Source of the DNA: Gossypium raimondii
Taxonomy: Eukaryota > Streptophyta > Magnoliopsida > Malvales > Malvaceae
Length of the DNA: 64,000 bases
NCBI RefSeq assembly: GCF_025698545.1
Contig: NC_068566.1
Location: 4,571,362-4,635,361 of the forward strand
Reading direction: 5' to 3'
A model generated the notes under the pieces. It made no database searches, was not told the DNA's origin, and saw only the letters and a program-made list of their open reading frames with translations. Within the stretch, counting starts at the first letter, position 1, and each line of letters starts with the position of its first letter. This document shows positions 36,890-49,984 of the stretch, one piece after another. Made by a program: the position numbers and the translations under genes.

Positions 36890-38289
36890 ATGGAAGAGGA
36901 TGGTGAATTCAGGTGCTGGGATGAATTGATTCCAGATGCACTTGGGTTGATTTTCAATAATCTTTCACTCCAGGAGATACTCACTGTAATCCCAAGGGTG
37001 TGCAAATCATGGCAGAGAGCAGTTAGTGGACCTTATTGCTGGCAGGACATCGACATCGAACAATGGAGCCAACAATGCCGGCCCGAGACCCTTGATCGCA
37101 TGCTTCAAATGCTGATTACTAGAAGTTCGGGTTCACTCCGCAAGCTCTGTGTTACTGGTCTCCCTAATGGCCAGAGTTTTTCATTCATTGCAGATAAGTA
37201 AGGACATAACATGTTTTCATCTATGCCTTTCAATTTGCATTTTCTATTTATATCCCTTTGGCACTATGATTGGAAGAACATAGAAACACAACACTATAGA
37301 TTCTATATGAATTATTTCACGAGCTCAATCTGCACTTCCAGTTTAACCGGTTTAGTTGGAAAAAGATGGCATGGGAGTACATAGTGTTGTTGAAATATTA
37401 GCTTAGGCAACTAATATGAAACTGAAAATTAATGTATAGTTAGATGGAGCTACTTGTAAGTTTCATTTCCTTCTGAATTTGCTGAGTTTCTGTATTTTGA
37501 ATATCTCTCTGATAGATTAGGGAACAATAACCAATTTCATGGTAAATAATCTGCAGAAGATTCTATTATCAATGGTTACATTCTGTTCTATTTTGTGACT
37601 TATATTGGATACTCTTACTTCCTGCTGCTTCTAGTGCGAAATCTCTTCGGACTTTACGGCTGCCAAGAAGTGAAATAAATGATTCAGTAGTGGAACAGGT
37701 TGCTGGGAGGCTCTCTTCGGTGACTTTCTTGGATGTTAGTTACTGCAGGAATATTGGAGCTCCGGCACTTGAAGCAATAGGCAAGCACTGTAAGTTACTA
37801 ATGGGATTGAGGAGAACAATGCACCCGTTAGAGGTAGTTGGCAAACTGTCTCAAGATGATGAGGCCCTTGCTATTGCTACCACAATGCCGAAGCTCAAGC
37901 AACTCGAGGTAGCATACTTGCTTATTAGCACAGAAGGTGTGGTTAAGATACTTGAAAACTGCCCTGAGCTTGAATTATTGGACGTGAGAGGATGTTGGAA
38001 CGTGAAGCTGGATGAAAATCTTGTCAAGAAATTCTCACGGCTGAAGGTGGTCGGACCTCTCGTTGTGGATTATTTTGGGATGAAGGGCTGGGATGATTGT
38101 TCAAACTATTCAGGTTCCTCAGGTTACTTGGCCTGGGACTTTGTTGCTGGAGATGTCGGTATTGATTACGATGATGTGATATCAGATGTGGATTGGGAAG
38201 ACGACCAAAGTATAGAAGATGTGGAAATGAGGTTCTACGACGGTTTTGACTTGGAAAATGCTGCGTTCGATTGGCCCCTCTCCCCTTGA
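36890..38289 (+). CDS. FBW2: F-box protein FBW2-like
   Basis: Exons 36890-37197 and 37635-38289 join in phase to 320 residues. The F-box lies at about residues 8-50 (WDELIPDALGLIFNNLSLQE...VCKSWQRAV). Leucine-rich-repeat-like sequence follows (SLRTLRLPRSEI, VTFLDVSYCRNIG, LELLDVRGCW), and the tail is very acidic (DYDDVISDVDWEDDQS). The opening EFRCWDELIPDALGLIF and HPLEVV-type blocks match plant FBW2. FBW2 is a substrate receptor of an SCF ubiquitin ligase and in Arabidopsis targets ARGONAUTE1 for turnover. The ATG follows directly on a splice acceptor; an upstream in-frame ATG at 36872 would lie inside the intron. The gene looks intact. Confidence 0.92.
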
Positions 38290-39704
38290 AGGGATTGTTA
38301 TCCATTCGAGCTCCACACAGACTGCGGTGAGCACTTTTTTGCTTCCCCTTTGCTATGCACAAACATTGTTCTTATAAGGTAGTAGTATATAAAACAAGTT
38401 TTCCTATGAGTATTTGTAATAATAAAAAAATAGAACTTGTAATATGTAGCAAAAGAATGTGTTTCCCTAGTAATTGAGATGGACATGTCATAGCATTTCC
38501 ATGCCCCATGTCACATGCTTTATGTACTGTACCTACAATAATTATACAATTAGTGGGATTTGTAAAGATGGTCCAAATGGTGTGTATGATGACTTGTATG
38601 GAATATCAAAGAAATTAATTGATCAGATTGTGACAAAAAGGAGGATTGTCATACTTTATCCTTTTTGACTTTGAGTTAATGCTTACGTTTATAATCAATT
38701 AAGTATTTCAAAAAAGGTCAATTTTGAGGATTAGGAGAAAAAAAGAACCACGGCTTGTCTTTAAAGCATTGTTTTCCAATGCTTCATCATTAAGCCAAAG
38801 CCGTGTGTCCCATTGTCGTCAAGCTAGAGAAGAAAGCTATTCTCATAATTGCATTATAATCCATCATTTTGAAGCATCTGATTCGATGGGGGGCTGCAGT
38901 TTTCAATCACCATGAAGAAAACATCTTTTCAACCGAATCACCTGAATGATGATAGTGGAATACCATGTGGACTCATGTAAATCAATGGTACATAAATCAG
39001 CACATGTGAAACACGACCGCATAGAAACATATGCTTTAACACTGCTGTAATATCATATTATGAGTTCTAAGTAATTTTCTTCATCCAAAGATTAGAGAGA
39101 ATCTTAGTATGGAAAAAAAAGCAGAGGAGCTAAGTTAAAGCAACTATAATGCTTAGGACAATATTCATGTTAGAGTCGGATATTGAATATAAAAGATGTA
39201 CTATTATTCTCCAGAGAACGCTTCTGATAAAAAGAAACTGGTACAATATAAAAAGTTTGCAGAACTGGAGAGTGGTGAGTACGAAGAAGGCTGCCACCAA
39301 GTTGTACCAAAACAGAACTATAACATAGAGAAAATACAACAATAACCCGCTTTGTATGATTATCAGGAACATCATGCAAAAGAATTACAGACACAAGCTA
39401 AGCACAAAAAAAGCCATTTTTTTCATCTAGGCAAGTTTCTATGCTCAACTGAAAATTAAGCAAGTGTACCATTTTATTATGTTTTTATACATTTCTAGCT
39501 CTTCATCAATCTTCAATTGCAGCAGGGCTGCAAGGGGAAACTATCAACAGACAAGCAGAATTTCAGGGAAAAAATGTTAATGCTCAAACATAAGCTCCGG
39601 TGGCATCTATGGCAGTCCAAGGGCCTTGTATGTTGTAAGGTTCAGACAAATTGGCAATGCACTGTTAATTACATGCACGCTGACAACATCTACTGCTTCA
39701 ATTC
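38290..39704. other. Spacer: FBW2 3' flank and convergent gene 3' flank
   Basis: FBW2 (plus) and the gene at 39705-41584 (minus) converge here. FBW2's 3' UTR probably ends near 38420, where AATAATAAAAAAATAG offers a poly(A)-signal-like stretch. An imperfect hairpin lies at 38749-38805 (see findings). No supported gene is present. Confidence 0.5.
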
Positions 39705-41584
39705 TTATGTTCTGTCATTGCCAGATCCCCTAGTTGTACCTAAAGGTCGAGTCTGGTTGACTTCCATTTGTTTTGCCTCCTCAGTTGACTTACATGCTTC
39801 AACCATATCTTTCTCTTGACTAGGTTCCCGCTTCTCTTCAAACAACTTCCCCGACTTTGCAATCGCAAGGATTAACTCAAGTTGTTTTTGTTGTTGCTCC
39901 TATAGAATACATCATCATTAATCACATGCTGAGAATCCAATGAAAATCCATGTGTTGAATCAATCATTAAGTACAAGTTGAGAATCCAAAAGCCACAAGC
40001 TTGACTGTTCTTACTGATTACCAGTTGCCAATGAAGACAACAAGTTTTCTATTGGCACAACGATTTTGGAACAAAATGCGAGCAATTCAGTTTTAGAGAG
40101 GCTTAAAGCTTTGCTAAATCCAAGCGACACTCTATTTCTATCATTCAAAATAACTATAAAAGACAGAATAGAGCTTGGGATATTTGATCTCTGAAAACCC
40201 TTTGGAACAACAAGAGTACAAGACTGTAAATCTTTAGCTACTATCAGAACCAAATTTAACTTCACTTAAAGTGCCATCATGGAACTTCTACAGCAATGGA
40301 GCATCATGTACTAACAAGTTCAGAAAATTAAAAGAATTAATCAGTGCTAAAATGTTACCTGCATTGCCAGCAAAACTTTCTGAATTTCCTCAAGCTCCTT
40401 CTCCAGGATTTCTTCCTGAGCTGCTAACGCTCTAGTAGCCTCGGAATTCTTTTGAGCCAAAGCTGCAGTCTTTAGATACAGCAAAATGCTTAGGAAGTTA
40501 TAAATACAAAAAATCACAACAAATTAGTAAATATAATCTGTTATCATCGGCTTGCCTTCCCATTTATTCATAATAGAAGCAGCAAGGGGAATGAGATCTT
40601 CATTATTATCAAATTGGAGCCATAGCTAATGCTAGTTTACTCATCTATATAAAGTCTCAGCATCAAAGGCAGGGTTACATAGACTAAAGATGGCACAATC
40701 AAATAGAACTGCAACGCAAACATTTTGCCTTCAATACTCTTAGCCTTAACAAAACAATCATTTTGCTGAACATCAAAATGCATATAATTTTCGACTACCC
40801 TCCGCTATTTCTTCGACTCCATCATTAATTCTCTAATTCAAACCTTATAACTTTAAGCATCAAGAATTAGTCAACTCCTTTAATTATATAACTAAAAGCT
40901 TTAACATTTATAAACAAGAATTTCAACAAATGACTATGTTTTTTTTAGTGTTACCTCTTCAATAGGCTGTTTCAAACCTTTCCTTGTTACTCGAAATCGA
41001 ATCCCCAACTTCTCAAGTTGCCTAGACAAAACACGAATAATGGCAACGGAACTCTTTAAATCCTCCTCTAATTTCTCAATCCTGTCAACCAAATTCAACC
41101 TTTTTCCACCAGCCTTTGCTGTTTCCACACAAATTCTCCGCCACTGGCGCCTCCTAATCCACGCCCCGATGGCAAACCCACTCACCAAGCCTAAGACATT
41201 CCAGGCCATAACCCTCCTCCAAACCCCACCCAAAACGACACCTTTCCAATCCGAAATGACATAAACAACCGAAACAACAGCCGAAGAAAAAATGCAAAAA
41301 AGTTCAGCAGCTGAGAGAAAAGAATCTAAATTGATGGAATCAAAAGTAGGGTTTTGCTCTGATGAGGTGGCAATTGAAGAACCGGAGTCGTAGGCTTTGA
41401 TAAAGGAATGGGAAGAAGGATGGCGGGAGCTGAGACTGAGAAAATTTCGGGTCCGGAAATGTAGAACAGCGGAGGGGAAGGTGAGATGGGGGGAGGTGAT
41501 TGGAAGGAAAGAATTAGGGGTTTTGAGATAAGGGTTTAAAAGGGAAGATGAAGGGGTAAGGAGGTTTTGAAACGCGATTGACAT
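39705..41584 (-). CDS. Plastid-type membrane protein with coiled coil, function unknown
   Basis: Exons 41584-40955, 40469-40359 and 39899-39705 splice to 311 residues. The first ~65 residues are rich in Ser/Leu/Pro/Arg with almost no acids, like a chloroplast transit peptide. Two hydrophobic segments follow (about 92-110, LFCIFSSAVVSVVYVIS; and about 122-143, MAWNVLGLVSGFAIGAW), then an RRRQWRR basic patch. A long Glu/Lys/Gln-rich coiled coil (about 163-250) ends in EEIQKVLLAMQEQQQKQLE. The final ~55 residues are polar and probably disordered. I do not recognise a characterised family. Intact frame, clean introns and the protein-like pattern support a real gene; the role is unknown. Confidence 0.85.
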
Positions 41585-42369
41585 TGTTCGTGTTGGGGTT
41601 TCTTATTAGGGTTTAGGGGGGAGGATTTGAATTGAGAGGGGAAGACATTGTTAGGGGTAATTTTCTTGGTGAGAGATATGGAGATGGCGATGCACCCAAT
41701 GGTTTTGGGCGCCTAGGTCTCTCTGCGTATGTTAGCTTAGCAAAGTTCAAATGACTTTAAATTGCGCCTTAAGGATCCATATTTTTATAATGGATTTTCC
41801 TTTTGGAAAGAAAAAATCATTTGAAAATTACTCACTTAGTTTGATGACATGTTATTTGAAAGCCTAAGGTATTTTTTTTTATTTTTTAAATATTTTTATG
41901 CGTTAAATATTTAAATTTTAATTTAATTATAATATTGATTTTGAGATCATTTTTAAAATTATAATATTAATTTTGAGATTTTTTACTTTTTATATTTTAA
42001 TTAATTTTTCATTAATCACACTTCCAAATAATGATAACTAACTAATTTTATATAAAAATAATTTAATAAATTCAACTCAAAATTAAAATATAACTAAATT
42101 TTAATTAAAATTAAATATTTTATAATAGTTCAATATGTTATTAATTTTTATTATTTTTTAATTTAATCATTTTTATTTTTACACAATGGCTAACACTTCT
42201 CACACTTTTACAATTTAGTCCATTCCTCAAATTAATTTTCCTAAATTCAAAAGTCTTTTTAACTTCTTATAATATCCAACTATCCTCTCCATTAATAATA
42301 ATAATAACAACTATTTATCTACTTCGAAAATTTTAACACGACACAATTCACATCTCAGGAGGTATTAAG
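41585..42369. other. Spacer with promoter of the 39.7-41.6 kb gene; AT-rich DNA
   Basis: The first ~170 bp should hold the 5' UTR and promoter of the minus-strand gene. The remainder is AT-rich with no feature recognised. Confidence 0.45.
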
Positions 42370-44240
42370 GATGTTACATACAAAATGTTATTATGAGTTG
42401 TATTACACGCCATCAATGAGAGTTTTGCTTAATGGCTACTCTGAGGACTTCAGACCATCTAGGGGTATAAGGTAGGGTGACCCTTAATCGCCATATGTTT
42501 TTGTATTGTGTATGGAAAAAGGCTTAATGATAAATTTGGTCACTAACGTTTGCATATTTTGTCAAAATAGTCATAATTGTATTTTTTTAGCCTTTTTTGG
42601 CCATTAACCTTTGATTTCTTTTCAAACTATTTTTTCTAACGGATTTAATGAATAAATTCAAGGTTTTAATCTTTCTTCTTATTTTTTTCAAAAAGTTTCA
42701 ATCTTTCATACATTTGTTTACTGAGAGGTTTTCCACTAAGTTTAATTTTTTTAGATACTTATGTTGATTTTCTTTAAATTCAAATTTATTTTTTAATTTC
42801 ATGTATTATTTATTTATTTTATTGTTTTTCACATGTCATAAAAATATTCCACATATGAAATTTCACATCATCCTCGTTAACTTTTTTAACGGTAATTTCG
42901 TTGAATCGTTGGAAAAAGCAAATTGAAAAAAAAAAAGTTATGGCTAAAAAGGACTCAAGATACAATTAGGACTATATTGACAAAAGATGCAAAAGTTGTG
43001 ACCAAATTTATCATTAAACCACGGAAAAACTGACTAGCTATTAATTGGGAGGTGACAAACGGGAATTGGGAGCCTAGTAGATTGAATTGAGGTGGTCCAG
43101 CAATCTCGCACCTGTTTTTTTGGGACAACCTAGTTCTGTTCATGGAAGCCTCTAAAGAGCAAATGTAGGTTGTTAACACCGTTCTAAATGACTTTGGTAA
43201 ATTCTTCGGGCATACAGTGAATCGAGAGACCCAAGTGTTTTTTTCAGCTAATACGAATGGAGGTTTAAAAGATAAAATTGGTAGAGGGTTGGGTGTCTCG
43301 GTTGTTGAGGACCTTGGTCGATATTCGGGGGTCCCTCTACTACGTAGTCGAGTCAAAAAGAAACTATGGCTATATGGTGGGGAAAATGCAAGAGAGATTA
43401 GTAGGGTGGAAAGCACATTCTTTATCATTAGCAGGTCGTATTATGCTTGCAAAACCAGTTCTTTCATCAATGCCTATTTATGCTATGCAGAAATCTGTCA
43501 TTCCTTCTAGTGTTTGCCTAGAAATGGAAAGGATTATCCACCACTCGGATCAGAAGAGGGGAGTGAATTGGAAACAGGTTTGCGAGGCACCAAAGGAAGG
43601 GGGACTTGGATTTCGATGTATGTCGGATTTGAACAAGTCGTTTCTAACGTTGTTTGGAATTTAGGCAATGGTAAGAAGGTTGATTTTTTGCGAGACATTG
43701 GCTTGGCTTAGAGTCTCCTCTAGTTTATATGTGTTTACTTCCACGCGCTCTTCCTAATCATTGTTTATCTGTAGCTAGTATGGTAAATCGGGTTAGCGAG
43801 TGGAACTGGAATCGATTTGTCGACATTATTCCTACCGGTGCTTTAAGAAGAAAAGCAGCGACATTACCTTGTAAGATGGATGTTGAGGATACTCCAAGGT
43901 GGCTTTGGGATGGTAAGCGTCGTTTCACAATAAAACCAGCTTATTCGTCATTACAAATAGTTGCTGCTACTGGTGAAGCGGATATATAGCGGAAGCTTTG
44001 TAAGTGTCGGGGTGACGAAAGGGTGCGCATGTTTCTGTGGCTAGTTTGTAATGACAAACTCCTCATGAATGAAGAACACTTGAAAAGGAAGATGACTACA
44101 GAAATGAACTGTTCGTTTTGCATAAAGAAAGTTGAATCGATTGGCCATGTTCTAAGATCTTGTCCAGTTGCTATGAGTCTTTGGATGAGCCTTGTGCATC
44201 CTACTTTGTTAGACATTGGATTATAAAGAACATGACGCTG
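42370..44240 (+). pseudogene. LINE remnant (reverse transcriptase to zinc-binding domain), split by a MITE
   Basis: The plus strand encodes, with stops and frameshifts: an RT segment (VLLNGYSEDFRPSRGIR, a stop, GDP, then SPYVFVLCMEK, to 42520); after the MITE the continuation GPAISHLFFWDNLVLFMEA (about 43090-43150), where the catalytic FADD has decayed to FWDN; the thumb/connection (GVPLLRSRVKKK, LSLAGRIMLAKPVLSSMPIY); and a zf-RVT domain (CSFCIKKVESIGHVLRSCPVA, about 44110-44170). It belongs to the same general class as the LINE pieces at 11.8-14.1 and 19.3-22.4 kb but is inserted in the opposite direction. Confidence 0.88.
42512..43029. mobile_element. Mutator-type MITE, 500 bp (42521-43020), with 9-bp target-site duplication
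   Basis: The left terminus GGCTTAATGATAAATTTGGTCAC and the reverse complement of the right terminus GGTTTAATGATAAATTTGGTCAC match at 22 of 23 bases, and similarity continues for about 60 bp. The flanks are ATGGAAAAA (42512-42520) and ACGGAAAAA (43021-43029), a 9-bp duplication with one mismatch. Long TIRs with 9-bp duplications indicate a Mutator-like element. It has no coding capacity. Confidence 0.85.
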
Positions 44241-45879
44241 CACAACTACTTCACTGACAAGGTTGATTGAAATTTATTGTTTGAATCTGTGGAAGCACCG
44301 CTATTTAAAAGATTTTTGGAACTGACTATGGTCTTGAAATCAGATCCAAGAATCCAAAAATTGCCATTAGAGATTTCATGAACATTTTGTTTTGTTTCTC
44401 TGGTTTTGAACTTCATACAAAAAGTGGAAGTTATCCTTTTCTTTTTCTTTTTTTTCTTTTTTTGCATGTGGCACATGATGTGCTTGCAAAATATTTTTTT
44501 ACCCAAAATGTTTTATTATTACTAGAAATTTGTGTATTAAAAATAACATATAATAATTAATGAAACACGTTATTTGAAATTACTTAATTATAACAATACA
44601 TAAAATACATACAATATTAAAAAATAAATTAAATGATGAGTAAAACGAAATTTAAACACATAAATACATTATATTATTAATATTAAATGCACTACAATTA
44701 TAAATTAGCATGAATTAACTCATGACATTAACCCAATTAACAACATTATTAATATATATAACTAATGGAGATAATAAATTGTGAATATTAAAATAAAAAA
44801 TAATTAAATTTCACACTTTTTTTTTACAGAATAAAGTCATAAATTACATCAACTAGATTTAAACCCTAATTATTGATTATTATTGTGTCAATAAGGTAAC
44901 TTAGCCATTGCTCACTATTTAAACTTCACTTGGTTTAATTACACCAGAATTTCAAATTATGGTCTAAATTCTAAATGATTTCAAACTCCAAAAAATTCTC
45001 AAAATATCAATATCTATCCTTCTCTTTAGCTTAAAATAAAAAGAAAAAATTTAAGCATTTAATGCTAGCTTAATTTTGGCATTGAACATACTTAAAACAC
45101 ATTAATCAAATTTTAAACACGCATAATACCCCATGAACAACTTGAATCTGAAATAATCTTCTTAATAACCATATTTAAACATGTTTAAAATTCCATACAT
45201 GTTCCATCAAAACAAAATTCCATGCATGTTCTAAATATACTATGCATTAATGCTCAAGCTAACTAGACGACACTAACAAAAAAAAAAACTTGATTGATAC
45301 AATACTACTAATTTGAGGTCTCAATTAGAATTTTTTGAAACTTAGGAAATAATTTAGAATCTAGACCACCATAGTTCTGGGATGAATGGTTCAATTAACC
45401 CTCAAACAAATAAGCAACAAATAAATGAAAAAAGAACTAGATAAAATATTATAGGACCTTTCATAATTTTCATACACTAAAAACCTTGAGCACCGAAAAT
45501 GAGGGATGGGAATTTCACAGCTTAACCCTATACATATCAATCGTCTAATAATTCCACTGGACAGACAATTTCAGTCCTCTACTAAACAATTCAACTAGGA
45601 TATCATGATTCATGAAAGTACGACATCAATTTCAATTAATTAGAAACATGCAAAAGATGAGAAACAGTACCATCCATAATCATATATCGTCCAATTTATT
45701 TAACTCAAACAACTCGAAAACATTTGCAATGTCATACAGCAGATAGTACATGATTCAAATTGCATATAGCAAATAGAAATGCCTGGTTATATCCTCTGAG
45801 CAGAATGGCTTACATGAGATTATACTTTCTCTATCAAACCATCCATACTCGGTAATTATGTCATGAGATGCTCAGTCTT
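44241..45879. other. AT-rich spacer; PABN 3' flank at the right end
   Basis: No gene seen. Roughly the last 150-250 bp should be the 3' UTR of the minus-strand PABN gene. Confidence 0.5.
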
Positions 45880-48800
45880 CTAGTAGTAGGGCATATACCG
45901 CATTGGCCTCCTGAATCTAGGAATCTTCCTGCAGAGAGTTAATGAAGGCGGGTAAGAAAAAAAAGAATCCAATTAATGAATGGGTGGAAGAGAATCCAAG
46001 CATCCAAAAAACACACCCGAATCCATAAGGAGAATAGAAATAAGGCGGTACATAGGGCCTCCTGGACCGGTAGCCCATGTAAGGATTGAATCGCCTTGGA
46101 CGGTACTGCTTCATCCCAGGAACATTAGTCCTTTTTGGCATAACCTGAATATCACAAGGAATACCCGAAATTTGTTTTAGTGAGGCTGTATTAGTTACTA
46201 AAGAAAGAACAAAGCCTTAATTATAAGGACCAGGATCTAGTTTTAAGAAACAAAAGACCAAGCTTCTTAATATTTAATAAAGAAAACACATAACCTTCAA
46301 CTGGCGGCCATGTAATTCAGATTCATTCAGCACAAGAGCCTCTTGAACAGCTTCTGCTTCCAGGAACTCTACATAAGCAAATCCTTTCGGTTGACCATAC
46401 TTGTCTGTCAGAATGGTTACTCTGTTTACAGTGCCACAAGATTGAAAATGCTGCTGCACTTCTTCAGGTGTGCATGCATAATCAACCTGCAGGGTAAAAT
46501 TCAAACCAAAGATTTCAAAGAGAAATGTGAGTCAGACAGCAGTACCAAAGAAAAGCTACACCGTTAATGCTTGGTTATCATGATAATTTCACCTTAGACC
46601 TTGTGCAGCTTCGGAAAATGAGGACACAATATATTCCTCTTAAGGGAGGGGGGAGGGGGAGCTTAGAGATATAAGGGCCTTTTTTACTGTTGACAAAACT
46701 CTAATTAAACAAAATGTTTACATGTGTACTTAGGGGTCTAGGCAATGTCACATTCAATTCGGCTTAAAAAAGTATATCAATCTTCTGGCACTCATAATTT
46801 TCTCTAAGCAATGCCACCATTCAACTCCTATTACTCAAACTCCTTGAAATGCTAAGTGAAATATGATTCAATGCTTTTACTAAATTCTATTTCGTGATGT
46901 CTAATGGACACCACAATGCAAAGGCCGAATGTGGCACCTTGCAAACTGCAGTAAAACAATTTTTTACACTGAAATATTGGGAGAGACAGTAACTCGAACA
47001 TTTCCCATCTTGTTATCAATGTTGGTTATAAATTTTATGCATAATATGCAGTACCTACTACATATTCTAATAATTTTAAATCTAAACCTTGCATTTATTT
47101 ATAACATACAATTTTTTATCAATACTCGATGAACTTAAAGCAGCTAAAACATGAAGACAGTTGTAGACTTCAAAAAAAAGGGTAACTCAAATAAGAGAAG
47201 TCTTCAGAAGCATGGTACTGAGAAGTAGAAATTTGATTAACACCTTATATTGGGATATAACAACCAAAGTACAAAGGGGAGAACACACAGGTTGACGGAA
47301 ACCAGACATTTATTGAAAAATAAATGATTCAGAAAGGGTTTTCTTTAACTATAGAATAAAATTTCCAACGACTAGGATCCACCAGAAGAAAAAAAAATTA
47401 AGTTCTTAAAGGAAATCCAGAAAGAGAATTCATGCAGACAGTTCTTAAAAGGACAGTTTTGCAGGATGCATTTCCTCAGTAGGGAAAAAAACATTAAAAG
47501 CGCAAAAGATTCACAGCAACAACTAATCGAGAGAAACAAGAACACATGTATTTCCACAAACAGGCAACAAGAGATTAAGGCTACAAAGAAGCAAACAAAC
47601 GCCTCTCACCGCATCAGCAAAAATGACCACAAATATCTGAGGTTCATACTCCAATGACCACCACGACCACCAGCAACGATGTTCTTGCAACTTAGATTGC
47701 ATATGTTGACTTGGCTTAGCTCTTCAAAAGAAGCAAACTAAATCCCTTGCAAGAAGTTGAAGCATGTTAAATAACATGCTACTTCCATCCATCCATCCAG
47801 TCCAAACAAGCCCAGTTACACTTTTCAGGGACTGGTATATAATGCATTTATCTCCCTGATTTTTACACTAAATTTTATATAATCAACACATATAACTAAT
47901 CAAAATTTCCATCATATTGATACTTTTTTCTCCTTTTTTTCACATACAATTTCTTTCAATTTTTTTCCTCTTTTTTTTCTCTATATTTTTCTCATTCAAC
48001 ATGTTCTTCCATCACTTTTCTTTTTCTTTTTTCCATGAAATATTTGAAGAATTTTACCCCTCATTTTCTCACTTTTTTTTTCTCTTATTTGCTTTTTTGA
48101 AATTTAACATATAGAAATCACTTTCACTATCTTTAAGTACAATGTTGTCTAAAAGGAAAAAAAAGCTTTTGGCCAACCCTCGAAAACATTGTAACTATTC
48201 CAGCGATAACACAAAGGCAGGTCGAGGAAAATTAACAACCCTGCGATCATAGTAAGACATTAAGGTCAAACCATGATTCTATTGTGGAGAAGTACCCACA
48301 TCCAATCCAAAGTCACCCAGAAATGAATAGAAAATGTCATCTGAAGCCATTTAGTTAAGCCCTAGAAGAAGGAAAGGTAGAGAAAAACAAAATACAGAAG
48401 TCATGAATAACTATTACTATAGGTAACTAAAAACATAAAAAGGAGAAGAATACGGGATAAAAAGGTGTTGAATACAAGATAACATATTTATACAATAATG
48501 GCCTATACAAAAAGCGATAACTCAAAACGGATAAACGAAAAGGTTACAGATGCAGGAAAAACAACCAAAGAGTAAGAACTGAGTAGTGTATCCATTCCAA
48601 ATATTTTAGTGTTTGCAGCTAAAAAGGAATTTCTTTCAAAGAAAATGTTTAGACATCAGCTCATGCACAGATTTTTTTTTATTCCGCTCTGCTCTTTAGA
48701 GTTTATGCCGATCTAAATCTAAAAAATCTAGGAGTTTTAGTAGTTCCACATCCTCCCTAAGCCCTTGGAATTTATCCCATAAATTAAAGGTAATAATTTT

Positions 48801-49984
48801 AAAACAAAAATCATGCCAAATGACGTAATTCATATGAATGATAATATATCTGGAAGATCTTATCCAGGCAAACCCTGTATTGGATGATGTCTCAAGTTCT
48901 TTTATAAGTTCAGGGACACAACTTATACCAAACAAAATAATCCTATGGTGCAATTCAGAAAACATGTACTAAATGTCAACAGTAGGACGGGAAACATATA
49001 AGATAGGGTAAACATACCAGCACATAAATGGATGTTAAAAAGTTAACAGACAAGATAGTAAAACCACCCACCCCAATTTCAAGAAATATCAAAGCAGTTA
49101 ATAATGCAAGGTTCACCATGTAGATGTTATATCTACAAAGACAACATGCTACAAGTCTTAAGGTAAAAACTAAAATGAAAATAGACATTATTTATCTCAC
49201 ATTGCCAACAAAAACTGATCGTGAATCTGCTTCCTCTTTGCTCGCCTGATTAGCTGTTGCACCAGCGGGATCTGTGATAGAAAGGGTAAAGGGTTCGTTT
49301 TCGAACAAATGTCAAATTTAGATTAATATTAGACAAAAATGATTAAAAAGACTAAACATATCTCACACCTTGAAATATAGATAGAACTGACAAACATCCA
49401 GGCTATAACTACCGGTTAGAATTCTCCACTAAAATCTATAAACTATTACTACGATAGAACCACTTGAAAAAATAAATAATATTCAATTATCATTTTAAAA
49501 ACTAACTTTGAAGTTTCAGATTCGATAGATTTATCAAACTAAAAAAGAAAATAATATAATCCAGAGAACCAAAATCTTACACCCTAACATCATAACTTAA
49601 CAAGAAAATTCAGATCATATAAATATCCCAATAAAAACACTAAAAAAGGCAAGGAAAGATGAGAAAAACCTTGAACAGCACCCATTTCCTTCTCGACTTT
49701 GGCCTGCATTTCCCGGAGTGCCGCCGCTTCATCTTCCATTTCCTTCAACCGTTTCTTCATCTCGTCCAATTCCTACCACAATCAAACAACAAGAGTAACC
49801 AAAAAAGACAAAGTACAGTCTTGGGTTAGGGTTTTTAATTCTTCTTTTTTTTAATAATTACCTTGACAGCGTCTTCATCGGCGGCGGACATGTCGACGTC
49901 GGCGTTCTGAGGGTCCAATTCGCCCTCCATCTCTCCTTCGTCGGGGATTTCCCCTCCGTACACCTCATGCTCCTCTTCATCCAT
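45880..49984 (-). CDS. PABN: Nuclear polyadenylate-binding protein (PABN/PABPN1-like)
   Basis: Exons 49984-49862, 49772-49670, 49271-49201, 46486-46295, 46144-46017 and 45928-45880 splice to 221 residues. The N-terminus is acidic ([20 protein letters not shown]). A coiled coil follows (residues 42-75, [19 protein letters not shown]), then one RRM with RNP2 SVFVGN (94-99, split from VDY by an intron) and RNP1 KGFAYVEF (133-140). The C-terminus is Arg/Tyr/Pro-rich ([16 protein letters not shown]), ending RYMPYY. This is the full PABPN1 layout, and the length equals the Arabidopsis PABN proteins (about 220). The protein binds growing poly(A) tails in the nucleus and stimulates poly(A) polymerase. 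Intron 3 is unusually long (46487-49200, 2.7 kb), with no gene or transposon termini recognised inside. Confidence 0.95.

Noticed and set aside
43217-43510. Plus-strand open frame as a possible novel gene
   Set aside because: It reads as LINE reverse transcriptase sequence in one of several shifted frames.
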